A stretch of 64,000 nucleotides of DNA. It comes from Streptomyces cellostaticus (GTDB lineage: Bacteria; Actinomycetota; Actinomycetes; Streptomycetales; Streptomycetaceae). The stretch spans positions 1 to 64,000 of the forward strand of contig NZ_JALLIN010000005.1 of NCBI RefSeq assembly GCF_023630175.1, read 5' to 3'. Below, one piece after another: positions 18,681 through 27,364 of this stretch. The position numbers were made by a program, and so were the translations under genes. Below the pieces are notes generated by a model. That model was not told where the DNA came from. It was given only the letters and a program-made list of their open reading frames with translations, and did no database searches. The number at the start of each line of letters is the position of its first letter. The first letter of the stretch is position 1.

Positions 18681-19508
18681 GTGACCCACGCACCACACCA
18701 CACCATCCAGGTCGTCGCCCACCGGGGCGCCTCCGAGGACGCGCCGGAGCACACCCTGGCCGCGTACAAGAAGGCGATCGAGGACGGGGCGGACGCCCTC
18801 GAGTGCGACGTACGGCTCACCGCCGACGGTCATCTGGTCTGCGTCCACGACCGCAGGGTGAACCGGACCTCCAACGGGCGCGGGGCCGTGTCCGCGCTGG
18901 AGCTGGCCGATCTCGCCGCGCTGGACTTCGGCTCCTGGAAGACCCGCGAGGCCTGGCGCGGACGGGACGAGGAGCCCGACTGGGAGCACCGGCCGGAGGA
19001 CCCGGCGGAGACCTCCGTGCTCACGCTGGAGCGACTGCTCGAACTGGTCGCGGACTCCGGGCGCCGGGTGGAGCTGGCCATCGAGACCAAGCACCCCACG
19101 CGCTGGGCGGGCCAGGTCGAGGAGCGGCTGCTGCACCTGCTGAAGCGGTTCGGGCTGGACGCACCGGCCTCGGCCGCCGAGTCGCCGGTCCGGATCATGA
19201 GCTTCTCGGCACGCTCGCTGCACCGGGTGCGCGCCGCCGCGCCGACGCTGCCCGCGGTCTACCTGATGCAGTTCGTCTCGCCCCGGCTGCGCGACGGACG
19301 GCTCCCGGCGGGCGTGCACATCGCGGGCCCCTCGATCCGCATCCTGCGCAGCCACCCGGCGTACGTGGAGCGGCTGAAACGAGCCGGCCACCAGGTCCAC
19401 GTCTGGACCGTGAACGAGCCGGCGGACGTCGACCTGTGCGCCGCACTGGGCGTCGACGCCATCATCACCAACCGCCCGCGCGCGGTGCTGCGCCGACTGG
19501 GCCGCTGA
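18681..19508 (+). CDS. Glycerophosphodiester phosphodiesterase
   Basis: This 275-residue TIM-barrel enzyme hydrolyses glycerophosphodiesters to sn-glycerol 3-phosphate and an alcohol. Catalytic signatures are visible: VVAHRGASEDAPEHTLAAYKKAIEDGADALECDVRLTADGHLVCVHD, with His-Arg at HRG, the metal ligands Glu/Asp in LECDVRLT and the second catalytic His in VCVHD. The C-terminal HVWTVNEPADVDLCAALGVDAIITNRP is the final barrel strand. There is no signal peptide, so it is probably cytoplasmic, recycling lipid headgroups. GTG 18681 is the start; the next in-frame alternatives would remove the first strand. Confidence 0.92.
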   Translation: MTHAPHHTIQVVAHRGASEDAPEHTLAAYKKAIEDGADALECDVRLTADGHLVCVHDRRVNRTSNGRGAVSALELADLAALDFGSWKTREAWRGRDEEPDWEHRPEDPAETSVLTLERLLELVADSGRRVELAIETKHPTRWAGQVEERLLHLLKRFGLDAPASAAESPVRIMSFSARSLHRVRAAAPTLPAVYLMQFVSPRLRDGRLPAGVHIAGPSIRILRSHPAYVERLKRAGHQVHVWTVNEPADVDLCAALGVDAIITNRPRAVLRRLGR

Positions 19509-19697
19509 ACGGAAGGGGGGACACGCCCCGCCCCGGCCCGCCCCACGCGCGACAGCGAAAGAGCCGGGTGAGGATCCGTGCACACCCCTTGACCCGGGCG
19601 GAGGGCTGCAGCATCCTCCATTCTCGGCCACACCCCTGAAATCCAGCCACAGAGTGACCGACCAGTCACAGGGAGTGCTCCGGCGTATTCGTCGTGT

Positions 19698-20351
19698 GTG
19701 CAGACGGTGCGAATGCGTCGGCGGAAGAGGACTGGCCGGTTTCCGGTACAGGCCATTGGGGCATCCACACCGTGGCGTGGGGCGAAGGAGGTCTCGGGGG
19801 TGGCGTTGGTGGTGGCACAGCAGGTGCCCACGTCGTCGAGCATGGCCGTTGCCCATGGCCCTGCGGGCGTGGGGAAGGCGAGGCACCGGATGCGCGCGCA
19901 ACTGCGCGGCGGCGGGGTGTCGGAGTCGGTCGTCGACGACGCCGTACTGATCCTTTCCGAACTCCTGAGCAACGCCTGCAAGCACGGGCGGCCGCTCGGG
20001 GACGCCCCGGCAGGGGACGGGGCGGTGCGCGCCGCGTGGAAGGTGGACGCGCGTGGACGGCTCATCGTCGAGGTGACGGACGGCGGCGGCCCGACCCGCC
20101 CGGCCCCGGCGACTCCGTCGGTCACCGCGCACGGCGGTCGCGGACTGAACATCATCACGGCGCTCGCCGACGACTGGGGGGTCCGGGACGACATCCAGGG
20201 CGAGGTGACGGTCTGGGCCGTGGTCCACGAGGACGTCCATGATCCGGACGCCGGGTGCCGGCGCGGGGGTTTCGCTACGCGCGTCACACCGTCCCCGGTC
20301 CCGGCCATGGCCGAGCTGGACTTCGCGGACGCGTTCGACGAACTGGGCTGA
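19698..20351 (+). CDS. ATP-binding protein, anti-sigma factor-like HATPase
   Basis: 217 residues. The GHKL ATP-binding fold (about 60-185) has an N-box ELLSNACKHG, a G1 box EVTDGGGPTRP and a G2 box GGRGLNIITALADDWGV. The N-terminal 60 residues are basic and poorly conserved (MRRRKRTGRFPVQ). No histidine phosphorylation domain is present. Streptomyces encode many such stand-alone RsbW/SpoIIAB-like proteins, which bind or phosphorylate anti-anti-sigma factors, and I assign it there by family. The start is uncertain (GTG 19698 or ATG 19713). A short inverted repeat GTGAC-N6-GTCAC at 19654-19669 lies in the upstream region. Confidence 0.78.
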   Translation: MQTVRMRRRKRTGRFPVQAIGASTPWRGAKEVSGVALVVAQQVPTSSSMAVAHGPAGVGKARHRMRAQLRGGGVSESVVDDAVLILSELLSNACKHGRPLGDAPAGDGAVRAAWKVDARGRLIVEVTDGGGPTRPAPATPSVTAHGGRGLNIITALADDWGVRDDIQGEVTVWAVVHEDVHDPDAGCRRGGFATRVTPSPVPAMAELDFADAFDELG

Positions 20352-20420
20352 GCACACACGGTCCGCGGCGCGGCCCGCGCGGGCGGCACCGGGTTGTCGG
20401 CGCCGCCCGCGCGTCCGTTG

Positions 20421-20429
20421 TTGTCCACA
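20421..20429 (+). promoter_or_regulatory. Single DnaA box
   Basis: TTGTCCACA is the exact Streptomyces DnaA-box consensus. It stands alone here, 75 bp before the SEC-C protein gene, in contrast to the clusters at 34.9-35.2 and 45.6 kb. Confidence 0.45.
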
Positions 20430-20503
20430 GGTTCCCGTGGGTCGGGGCGCGAACGGCTAGGCTCCCGCCCGTACCAGACGAGCCGTAACCGGGAGACCCC
20501 ACC

Positions 20504-21469
20504 ATGGCCAAGAAGCGACCCCAGACGAAGGCCAAGCGCCCGCAGCAGGCAGACGGGGACATCCCGGTGGTCGGTGCCCGCGAGCCCTGCCCCTGCGGCA
20601 GCGGCCGGCGCTACAAGGCATGTCACGGCCGGGCCGCCGCGCACGCCGTGACCGAGCTGGTGCGCCGCCCGTTCGAGGGGCTGCCGGGCGAGTGCGACTG
20701 GGTGGCGCTGCGCGAGCTGGTGCCCGCCGCCACCGTCGAACTGACCCTCGCCGACGGCCTGCCCGAGGGTGTTCCCTCGGTCACCCTGGCCACGGTGCTG
20801 CCGATGGCCTGGCCGGCGCTGCGCCGCGACGACGGCTCGGTCCTGCTCGGCCTGCAGAACGACACGCCCTCCGGCGACATCAGCCGCGACCTCGCCGACA
20901 CCCTCCGGCGCGCGCTCGAGGCGGCGCCGGGCTCGCCGGTGGAGGGCCGCCGCGCGCCCGCCGACGGCCCCCGGCTGCAGGAGCTGCTCGCCCCAAAGGC
21001 CCCGTTCGAGCCGGTGGTGCACAGCGGCTTCGAGTTCTGGGTGCCGGACGCGGAGAACGCCACGCCGGAGGTGACCGCCTCTCTCGAGCGGGCCAACGAC
21101 GCCGCCATCCCGACCGTGAAGCTGTCCGGTGTGGACGCGGCCTACTGGTGCGAGACGCCGGAGAAGAACCACCTGCGCTGGGTCATGCCGCACCCGGAGG
21201 AGCAGCTTCTGGACGCTCTCGCCCGGCTGCACGCCGCGGGCCGGTCCAGCCTCGGCGAGGGCACCCGGCTGGTGGGCTCCTTCCGTGCTCACGGGCTCAC
21301 GGTGCCGGTCTGGGACCTGCCGAGCGGGGTCACGGCCGAGGACGTGGAGAAGCCGGCCGCCGAGTTCGCCGAGCGGCTCGCCGCCGCCCTCGCGTCCGGC
21401 GATCCGCTCACCCCCGAGGAGCGCCGGGCCCGCGGCGGGCTGACCAACCGGCAGGTCACGCTCAGCTGA
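20504..21469 (+). CDS. DUF5926-type protein with SEC-C zinc motif
   Basis: 321 residues. The N-terminus is Lys/Gln-rich ([15 protein letters not shown]). A SEC-C metal-binding motif follows ([16 protein letters not shown], about 26-41), whose Cys-x-Cys-x8-Cys-His ligands bind zinc as in the SecA tail. The remaining 280 residues match a family widespread in Streptomyces (DUF5926) with [12 protein letters not shown] and [22 protein letters not shown] blocks and no known function. It ends in [23 protein letters not shown] lies 6 nt before ATG 20504. A ribosome- or Sec-related role is only suggested by the motif. Confidence 0.82.
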   Translation: MAKKRPQTKAKRPQQADGDIPVVGAREPCPCGSGRRYKACHGRAAAHAVTELVRRPFEGLPGECDWVALRELVPAATVELTLADGLPEGVPSVTLATVLPMAWPALRRDDGSVLLGLQNDTPSGDISRDLADTLRRALEAAPGSPVEGRRAPADGPRLQELLAPKAPFEPVVHSGFEFWVPDAENATPEVTASLERANDAAIPTVKLSGVDAAYWCETPEKNHLRWVMPHPEEQLLDALARLHAAGRSSLGEGTRLVGSFRAHGLTVPVWDLPSGVTAEDVEKPAAEFAERLAAALASGDPLTPEERRARGGLTNRQVTLS

Positions 21470-21486
21470 CGTGCGGCGGCACCCGC

Positions 21487-21516
21487 CCCACGGCTGACCG
21501 ACCGGTCAGCCGTGGG
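21487..21516. terminator. Terminator hairpin after the SEC-C gene
   Basis: A 13-bp perfect stem (21487-21499 with 21504-21516) and a 4-nt loop begin 17 bp after the stop codon. Confidence 0.8.
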
Positions 21517-21632
21517 TCGGAACCGGGATCGGGTGACTCCTGTCACAACTGTCCGGCACGACAGTGGAATCGGTGTCCGAATAGCCGAGATCGAATTTGC
21601 GAACCGCCGATCTCTTGTTACCGTTCCAGTAG

Positions 21633-21670
21633 CCCGGTTGCTGGTGCATCCCCCGTCGCCAGCAACCGGG
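21633..21670 (+). ncRNA. Candidate small RNA or isolated terminator hairpin
   Basis: A second hairpin, 12 perfect base pairs (CCCGGTTGCTGG with CCAGCAACCGGG), has a 14-nt loop containing CCCCC and is followed by CCTTTCC. It lies 117 bp past the first terminator in a 243-bp gap between convergent genes. The A/T-containing block before it (21585-21630) could be a promoter. Alternatively it simply terminates the opposite-strand gene. Confidence 0.35.
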
Positions 21671-21712
21671 CCTTTCCATGTCCAAACCCGGTGGACACTT
21701 CCCCGCCGTACG

Positions 21713-22327
21713 TCAACTGCCTTTTGTCAGTTCGGAGTTGCTGCCCGAGCGCAGCAGCAGCGGCTCGCCGGTGCCGCGTACGGCGAACTCGGTGACGGCC
21801 GTGTAGGCGTCCGGCCCGCCCCGGCTGCGCTCACGGGGTGTCTCGCAGGTGACGGGCCCGCCGTCGGCGCCCGTGGCGCAGTGGACCTGCGCGGTGCGGC
21901 CGCCGGGTCCCCTCATGGTCAGCACCGGCTCCATGGCCTCACCGGTGGCGTTGCGGATGTAGGTGCGCGCCCAGGTGTCCTCGCCCTGGGTCAGCACGCA
22001 GGTCTGGGCCTCGATGCCGGCCGCGGCAAAGAGTTCCGGCCCGCAGCGGGCCGCGGTGGCCAGGCCGAGGCCGAGCAGCAGGGGCGAGCGCGAGGGGGCC
22101 GCCGACGGCATCTTCGCGTCACCGCCCGCGAGGGCGCCGGCGGCGTCCCGGCCGCCCGCCCGCCGGGGCGCGGCGGCGTCGCCCATCCGCCCGGTGGACG
22201 CCAAGGCCAGCGGCAGGGCGACCACGGCCACCATGATGCCCACGAGGGCGAACAGACGAAGCCGTCGGGAGTCCGGCCCGCCGCGGTGCGGCGACCGTGC
22301 GCGGCCGCCCCCAGGAGTGCGCAGCAT
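21713..22327 (-). CDS. Hypothetical membrane-anchored secreted protein
   Basis: About 204 residues with a basic N-terminus (MLRTPGGGRARSPHRGG), one hydrophobic segment (LRLFALVGIMVAVVALPLALAS, about 27-48) acting as signal anchor, then an extracytoplasmic domain. The domain contains CGPELFAAAGIEAQTCVLTQGEDTWARTYIRNATGE and a second Cys pair (VHCATGADGGPVTCET), so two disulfides are likely. I do not recognise the family. Start choice is uncertain: ATG 22327 is preferred to a GTG at 22348, and neither has a clear ribosome-binding site. Confidence 0.68.
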   Translation of the reverse strand: MLRTPGGGRARSPHRGGPDSRRLRLFALVGIMVAVVALPLALASTGRMGDAAAPRRAGGRDAAGALAGGDAKMPSAAPSRSPLLLGLGLATAARCGPELFAAAGIEAQTCVLTQGEDTWARTYIRNATGEAMEPVLTMRGPGGRTAQVHCATGADGGPVTCETPRERSRGGPDAYTAVTEFAVRGTGEPLLLRSGSNSELTKGS

Positions 22328-22382
22328 GTAGCGGAAGATAACGACCACGGTCCGGCGCGGGCCGCGTCCGCGCCGGACACTC

Positions 22383-23048
22383 CTACAACTCGGGCGCGCT
22401 CACACCCGTACGAGTGAGGGCGTCGACCACGGCGTCCACCACCGCCTCCACGTCGGGCACCCAGGGCGAGGCCGAGCCGGGCAGCGGGGCGCGCTCCCAG
22501 CGGACACCGCCCTCAGCGGTCTCGGACGGCGGCAGGGCGATGTAGCCGCCCTCCCCGTGGAAGCGCAGGGAACCGGGCACGAAGTCCTTGGCGTAGAGCA
22601 GTTCGCCGAGCTGCTCCATGGAGTACGGCTTGACGAGCACCGCCCAGCGGGTGGGCGCGGCGACCACCGGGCCGAGACGCATGCCCCGCCGGTCGAGCAG
22701 ATCGAGGGCGCGGGCCGCCGCGGGCGCCGGCAGGCTGACCGCGCAGGGCGCCGTGCCACCGGTGGCGAGGACGATCGGCGCGCCCGGCCGGTTGGCCCAC
22801 CACCAGCGCACCATGCGCGCGTCGGTGGTGGCCGCGAGCAGACCGGGGTCGAAGGGGTGGGCGCCGGGCACCGAGCACTCCGGGTCCGGGCAGGCGCAGC
22901 CGACCCGGCCCTGCGGGTCCGGGGCCACACCCGGGAGTACCGGCCACTGCCATTCCGTCGCGAAGGTCAGGGCCGCGCCGATCGGCTCGGGCCTCCCGTC
23001 GTTCCGCCTGGACAGGAGCCTGCGTCGCCTTCCGAGGATCTCGCGCAT
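22383..23048 (-). CDS. Bifunctional DNA primase/polymerase N-terminal domain protein
   Basis: 221 residues, start ATG 23048 with GAAAGGAACGAG upstream. It is a small prim-pol relative: AALTFATEWQWPVLPGVAPDPQGRVGC, a Cys cluster (CACPDPECSVPGAHPFDP) that resembles the zinc-binding insert of the family, RWWWANRPGAPIVLATG, and RWAVLVKPYSMEQLG. The acidic catalytic block seen in the 4042-4905 protein (GVDLDTK) is replaced by CAVSLPAPAAARAL, so polymerase activity is doubtful. This family is common as a single conserved gene in Streptomyces chromosomes. It is divergent from the phosphatase leader gene across about 490 bp. Confidence 0.75.
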   Translation of the reverse strand: MREILGRRRRLLSRRNDGRPEPIGAALTFATEWQWPVLPGVAPDPQGRVGCACPDPECSVPGAHPFDPGLLAATTDARMVRWWWANRPGAPIVLATGGTAPCAVSLPAPAAARALDLLDRRGMRLGPVVAAPTRWAVLVKPYSMEQLGELLYAKDFVPGSLRFHGEGGYIALPPSETAEGGVRWERAPLPGSASPWVPDVEAVVDAVVDALTRTGVSAPEL

Positions 23049-23534
23049 GAGCGCTCGTTCCTTTCCGTTGCACCGCTGGCAACACCGTGGGCCACATCAC
23101 ACCATGTGTCGATCTCTGCACTGTGCGTACCTGTTGGCGCATCACACCCCTGCGCACGGCAGGGGGACCCCAGGGGTCGGTCGTCGGCCGCGGCCTCGGT
23201 GCGTCCACCGGAAGCACGGGTGCGGCGCGGGGGTGGCGAAGCATGGCGTTTGCCGTCGCGCGTGTTTCTCTCCGCCTCCGCCACGGGAGGATGGGGCTCG
23301 GCCGTCGATGGCTATGACGTCCGGGTCCGGCGCCAGGTTCCGGGTGGCCCCCAACCACCCCTGGCCTTCATCGAGTACGTACCCATCACGACCGTTGTGA
23401 CGCTCCGTGGAACGACGCCAGTCGACCGCAAAGAGCCGTTACCCGAGGCAGTTTTAGGCCAACTTGGCAGTAGGACAAGGGTTTCGAGAGAAAGCCACTT
23501 CAAACCCATGGACACCAGGAATCCTCGCAGGACA
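23049..23534. other. Divergent intergenic region, no gene recognised
   Basis: 486 bp between the prim-pol protein and the small ORF before the PP2C gene. It contains the promoters for both directions, and I see no conserved ORF or hairpin. The only possible upstream extension of the small ORF is ATG 23508. Confidence 0.5.
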
Positions 23535-23639
23535 ATGCTGGACATCCCCTCACGAGTGCGTGTACATGTGGAGACACTGCTAGCGGCGCAGAATGACATG
23601 GGGGTTTGCGATGCTTCTGAGCAATACGCACCGGTCTGA
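23535..23639 (+). CDS. Short leader ORF, in frame with the PP2C gene and ended by TGA
   Basis: From ATG 23535 (GCAGGA just upstream) 34 residues are encoded: MLDIPSRVRVHVETLLAA followed by QNDMGVCDASEQYAPV, then TGA at 23637-23639. ATG 23508 would add nine residues. The frame continues past the stop as RPDA and directly into ATG 23652 of the phosphatase. From memory, homologous Streptomyces phosphatases carry this segment fused at their N-terminus with a sense codon instead of TGA. It is therefore either a separated leader peptide that reinitiates 12 nt later or a nonsense-interrupted N-terminus. Confidence 0.5.
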   Translation: MLDIPSRVRVHVETLLAAQNDMGVCDASEQYAPV

Positions 23640-23651
23640 AGGCCGGACGCC

Positions 23652-25088
23652 ATGAGTGCCCCCCACCCCCCGAAAGTGGCTGGAATCGATCCAACGGTTC
23701 CCACGCCCGCACACACTGTCGCGCCCGCACCCCCGGCCCCGGACGCCACCCGCGCCCCGGACGCCGCGCTTCCGGTCAGGAGCAACCCCGCTCCCACCGG
23801 CCCCGCCCCCGGGGCACTGCTCCAGGACCGGCTGGCCGGCTGGGTCTCGGACCTCACCACCCTCCACGAACTGACCGAACGCCTGTCCGCGACGAACGCG
23901 CTCGACCCCGCCCTCCAGGAGCTGCTGCGCGCCGGTTCCGCCCTCGTCGGCGCCCGCCGCGGACTGGTCGTCCTGGAGCCCGCCGACGGGCTCGGCCCCC
24001 GTACCACCGCCGGACTGGGTCTCGGCCGCGCCGATCTCGGCCACCTGGAGACCGTGCCGCGCGACGCCCTGCCGCACGGCACTCTGCTCGACGGCGGCCG
24101 GGGCACCGGTCCGCACGACGGGGTCGCCCACCCGGACCTCCTCGCCGAGGACGGCCTGGACCCCCGCCACCGCGAGGTGGCCGCCCGCCTCGGCTACGCC
24201 GCCAGTTACGCCCTGCCCCTGTCCACCGGGTCCGCCGGTCGTCTCGGTGCCGCCGTGTGGCTCTACGACGAGCCCGCCGAGCCGGACGAGCGCCGCCGCC
24301 ACCTGGCCGGCCTCTACGTCCGGCACGCCGCGGAGCACCTGGCCCGGCTGCTGGAAGTGGAGCGCACGCGCGCGTGCATGGCCACCATCACCGAGGAACT
24401 GCTCCCGTCCCGGCTGCCCCGGGTGGCCGGCGTCCAGCTCGCCGCGCGGCACCGCACCTCCCCGCGCGGCGGCGGCGACTGGTACGACGCACTGCCGCTG
24501 CCCGACGCCGCCCTCGGCCTCTCCGTCGGCTCGGTCACCGGCTCCGGGCCCAGCGCGGTGGCCGCCATGGGCCGGCTGCGCGCGTCCCTGCGGGCCTACG
24601 CCGTCATGGAGGGCGAGGATCCGGTCGCCGTGCTGTCCGACCTGGAGCTGCTGCTGCGGCTGACCGAGCCCGCGCGTTCGGCCACCGCGCTGTTCGCCTA
24701 CTGTGAACCGGCGCTGCGCCGGGTCACCCTGGCCGGTGCCGGGCACAGCCCGCCGCTGCTGATCGGCGAACGGCGCACCGAGTTCGCTGAGACCTCGGTC
24801 TCCGCCCCGCTCGGCATGCTCGCCTGCTGGGAGGCGCCCAGCGTGGAGGTGCAGGCCGAGGCGGGCGACACGGTCCTGCTCTACACCGACGGGCTGCTGC
24901 ACCGCACCGGCGACCCCATGGACCGCGCCTTCGCCCGGCTGCACGCGGCGGCCGCCGGTATCCCGCGCGCGCTGCGCCACGACCCGGAGGCGGTCACCGA
25001 CCACGTGCTGCGCACCGTGCTGCCGGACGGCCTGGACACGGCGGACAGCCCGGAGGACGTGGTCCTGCTCGCCGCCCGCTTCGACTGA
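23652..25088 (+). CDS. GAF-PP2C (SpoIIE/RsbU-type) serine/threonine phosphatase-like protein
   Basis: 478 residues. A Pro-rich linker (1-55) is followed by a GAF-like domain (about 65-235: LTTLHELTERLSATNALDPALQELLRAGSALVGARRGLVVLEP) and a SpoIIE-type PP2C domain (about 240-478). Metal-site motifs: GGGDWYD (about 273-279) and LLYTDGLLHR (about 408-417) are intact, and the final SPEDVVLLAARFD keeps its Asp. The usual GDVxGHG motif reads GSVTGSG (about 293-299), so one metal ligand is missing. This type dephosphorylates anti-anti-sigma factors, so activity here may be reduced or absent. It follows the leader ORF by 12 nt. Confidence 0.82.
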   Translation: MSAPHPPKVAGIDPTVPTPAHTVAPAPPAPDATRAPDAALPVRSNPAPTGPAPGALLQDRLAGWVSDLTTLHELTERLSATNALDPALQELLRAGSALVGARRGLVVLEPADGLGPRTTAGLGLGRADLGHLETVPRDALPHGTLLDGGRGTGPHDGVAHPDLLAEDGLDPRHREVAARLGYAASYALPLSTGSAGRLGAAVWLYDEPAEPDERRRHLAGLYVRHAAEHLARLLEVERTRACMATITEELLPSRLPRVAGVQLAARHRTSPRGGGDWYDALPLPDAALGLSVGSVTGSGPSAVAAMGRLRASLRAYAVMEGEDPVAVLSDLELLLRLTEPARSATALFAYCEPALRRVTLAGAGHSPPLLIGERRTEFAETSVSAPLGMLACWEAPSVEVQAEAGDTVLLYTDGLLHRTGDPMDRAFARLHAAAAGIPRALRHDPEAVTDHVLRTVLPDGLDTADSPEDVVLLAARFD

Positions 25089-25269
25089 GCGCCACCCCGG
25101 CCACGCGCCGTGGCCGGACCCGGACCGTCTGGCATGACCGGCCATAACAGCCGTTCCGGCCCCGGGCCGCCCGCGGTGCGACCGTACGATGATGGAGGTC
25201 CCCGCTCGGCCACGAGCAGGAGCGTCGCGGGCCCGGGGGGAGATCACATGGCGTATCGAGGAGGATCAC

Positions 25270-26757
25270 GTGGCCGACGAGCTCAACCCGGCTGTCACCG
25301 ACGAGGCTGCCACCGCAGCGGGTCCGGAAGCCGAGGCCGAGGAGCCCATCAAGCAGCGGAAGAACGGCCTGTACCCGGGCGTCTCCGACGAGCTGGCCGA
25401 GAACATGCAGTCCGGGTGGGCCGACACGGAGATGCGTGACCTGCGGCCCGTTCCGCAGGCCGCCGAGACGGCGCGCCGCCGTGCCGCGCTCTCCGCGCGC
25501 TTCCCCGGCGAGCGCCTGGTCGTCCCCGCGGGCAACCTGAAGACCCGCTCGAACGACACGGAGTACGCCTTCCGGGCCTCCGTCGAGTACGCCTACCTCA
25601 CCGGCAACCAGACCGAGGACGGCGTCCTCGTCCTGGAGCCCACGGCCGGCGGGCACAAGGAGACGATCTACCTCCTGCCCCGCTCCGACCGCGAGAACGG
25701 CGAGTTCTGGCTGTCCGGCCAGGGCGAGCTGTGGGTGGGCCGCCGCCACTCGCTCACCGAGTCCGAGGTGCTGTACGGCATCCCGGCCGCCGACGTGCGC
25801 GAGCTGGCCGACCGGCTGCGCGAGGCCACCGGACCGGTGCGCGTCGTACGCGGCCACGACGCCGGCATCGAGGCCGCCCTGACCGACAAGGTGACCGCCG
25901 AGCGCGACGAGGAGCTGCGCGTCTTCCTCTCCGAGGCCCGGCTGGTCAAGGACGAGTTCGAGGTCGGCGAGCTCCAGAAGGCCGTCGACTCCACGGTCCG
26001 CGGCTTCGAGGACGTGGTGAAGGTCCTCGACAAGGCCGAGGCGACGAGCGAGCGCTACATCGAGGGCACGTTCTTCCTCCGCGCGCGCGTGGAGGGCAAC
26101 GACATCGGCTACGGCTCCATCTGCGCGGCCGGCCCGCACGCCTGCACGCTGCACTGGGTGCGCAACGACGGCCCGGTGCGCTCCGGCGACCTGCTCCTGC
26201 TGGACGCCGGTGTGGAGACGCACACGCTGTACACCGCCGACGTCACGCGCACACTGCCCGTCAACGGCACGTACAGCGAGATCCAGAAGAAGGTCTACGA
26301 CGCCGTGTACGAGGCCCAGGAGGCCGGCATCGCGGCGGTGAGGCCGGGCGCCAAGTTCCGCGACTTCCACGACGCCGCCCAGCGCGTGCTCGCCGAGCGG
26401 CTCGTCGAGTGGGGCCTGGTCGAGGGCCCGGTCGAGCGCGTCCTTGAGCTGGGCCTGCAGCGGCGCTGGACGCTGCACGGCACCGGTCACATGCTCGGCA
26501 TGGACGTCCACGACTGCGCGGCCGCCCGCACCGAGGCCTACGTCGACGGCACGCTGGAGCCGGGCATGGTCCTCACCGTCGAGCCGGGCCTGTACTTCCA
26601 GGCCGACGACCTGACGGTCCCGGAGGAGTACCGGGGCATCGGCGTCCGCATCGAGGACGACATCCTCGTCACCGCGGACGGCAACCGGAACCTCTCGGCG
26701 GGCCTGCCGCGCCGCTCCGACGAGGTCGAGGCGTGGATGGCGGCCCTGAAGGGCTGA
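25270..26757 (+). CDS. pepP: Xaa-Pro aminopeptidase (aminopeptidase P, M24B)
   Basis: 495 residues from GTG 25270 (GAGGAGGA 5 nt upstream); the longer frame has no better start. It removes N-terminal residues preceding proline. The N-terminal creatinase-like domain (about 60-230) contains RFPGERLVVPAGNLKTRSNDTEY. The catalytic pita-bread domain has the five metal ligands of M24: Asp in LLLLDAGVE, Asp in YTADVTRT, His in GTGHMLGMDVHD, Glu in MVLTVEPGLYF and Glu in GVRIEDDILVT. Actinobacterial PepP enzymes have this length and the acidic N-terminal extension. It is cytoplasmic and monocistronic. The length and motif set are full, so I regard it as active. Confidence 0.93.
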   Translation: MADELNPAVTDEAATAAGPEAEAEEPIKQRKNGLYPGVSDELAENMQSGWADTEMRDLRPVPQAAETARRRAALSARFPGERLVVPAGNLKTRSNDTEYAFRASVEYAYLTGNQTEDGVLVLEPTAGGHKETIYLLPRSDRENGEFWLSGQGELWVGRRHSLTESEVLYGIPAADVRELADRLREATGPVRVVRGHDAGIEAALTDKVTAERDEELRVFLSEARLVKDEFEVGELQKAVDSTVRGFEDVVKVLDKAEATSERYIEGTFFLRARVEGNDIGYGSICAAGPHACTLHWVRNDGPVRSGDLLLLDAGVETHTLYTADVTRTLPVNGTYSEIQKKVYDAVYEAQEAGIAAVRPGAKFRDFHDAAQRVLAERLVEWGLVEGPVERVLELGLQRRWTLHGTGHMLGMDVHDCAAARTEAYVDGTLEPGMVLTVEPGLYFQADDLTVPEEYRGIGVRIEDDILVTADGNRNLSAGLPRRSDEVEAWMAALKG

Positions 26758-26917
26758 CAGCACCCCCGAGCGGACGGTGGCCGGGCACCCCACGGGCGCC
26801 CGGCCACCGTCCGCCGCGGTGGGCCGGGCGGGACGGCCCTCCGGGCAGCGGAGCCCGGTCGTGCGACACGCGCTGGACGAGTCGGCAGTTCCGCCACGCG
26901 CCGCTGCTCGACCCCCG

Positions 26918-27364
26918 TCAGGCCGTGAGCAGGGACGGATCCTTCCTCCACTTGAGGATCCTGTCGAAGCTGACCACGGTCCCGCCCCGTCCCGGCTTGC
27001 CACCGATGTGCACGTGATCGGCGAGCTCCCTGATCAGACAGATCCCGCGGCCGTGCTCCGCGTCCGCGCGCGGGGGCCCGGGGTCCTGGGCCGCGGTGAA
27101 GCCCGGCCCCGAATCGGCCACCTCGATACGGCACTTCTCGCCGTCGAGGTAGGCGGTCACCCGGTACGCCTCCGAGCGGCCGGTGCGCGCGCCGTCCCCG
27201 CCGTGCTCGACGGCGTTCGCACAGGCCTCGCTGAGGGCGACGGACAGGTCGTAGCAGACGTCCGGGTCGACGCCCGCGGTCTCCATGGTGCCGATGAACA
27301 GCCGGCGTGCGAGGGGGACGCTGGCGGCCTCGCGACGCAGATGGAGTGACCACCAGATGCTCAT
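26918..27364 (-). CDS. ATP-binding protein, anti-sigma factor-like HATPase
   Basis: 148 residues, a minimal RsbW-type GHKL fold: the N-terminal strand WWSLHLRREAASVPLARRLF, N-box ALSEACANAVEHGG, G1 box EVADSGPGF, then AEHGRGICLIRELADHVHIGG with the G2 glycines and a final GGTVVSFDRIL strand. It is likely a serine kinase or binder of an anti-anti-sigma factor, cytoplasmic. A second HATPase of similar type lies at 19698-20351, and a PP2C phosphatase lies between them. All three belong to partner-switching families, but no sigma factor or STAS protein is adjacent. Confidence 0.83.
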   Translation of the reverse strand: MSIWWSLHLRREAASVPLARRLFIGTMETAGVDPDVCYDLSVALSEACANAVEHGGDGARTGRSEAYRVTAYLDGEKCRIEVADSGPGFTAAQDPGPPRADAEHGRGICLIRELADHVHIGGKPGRGGTVVSFDRILKWRKDPSLLTA

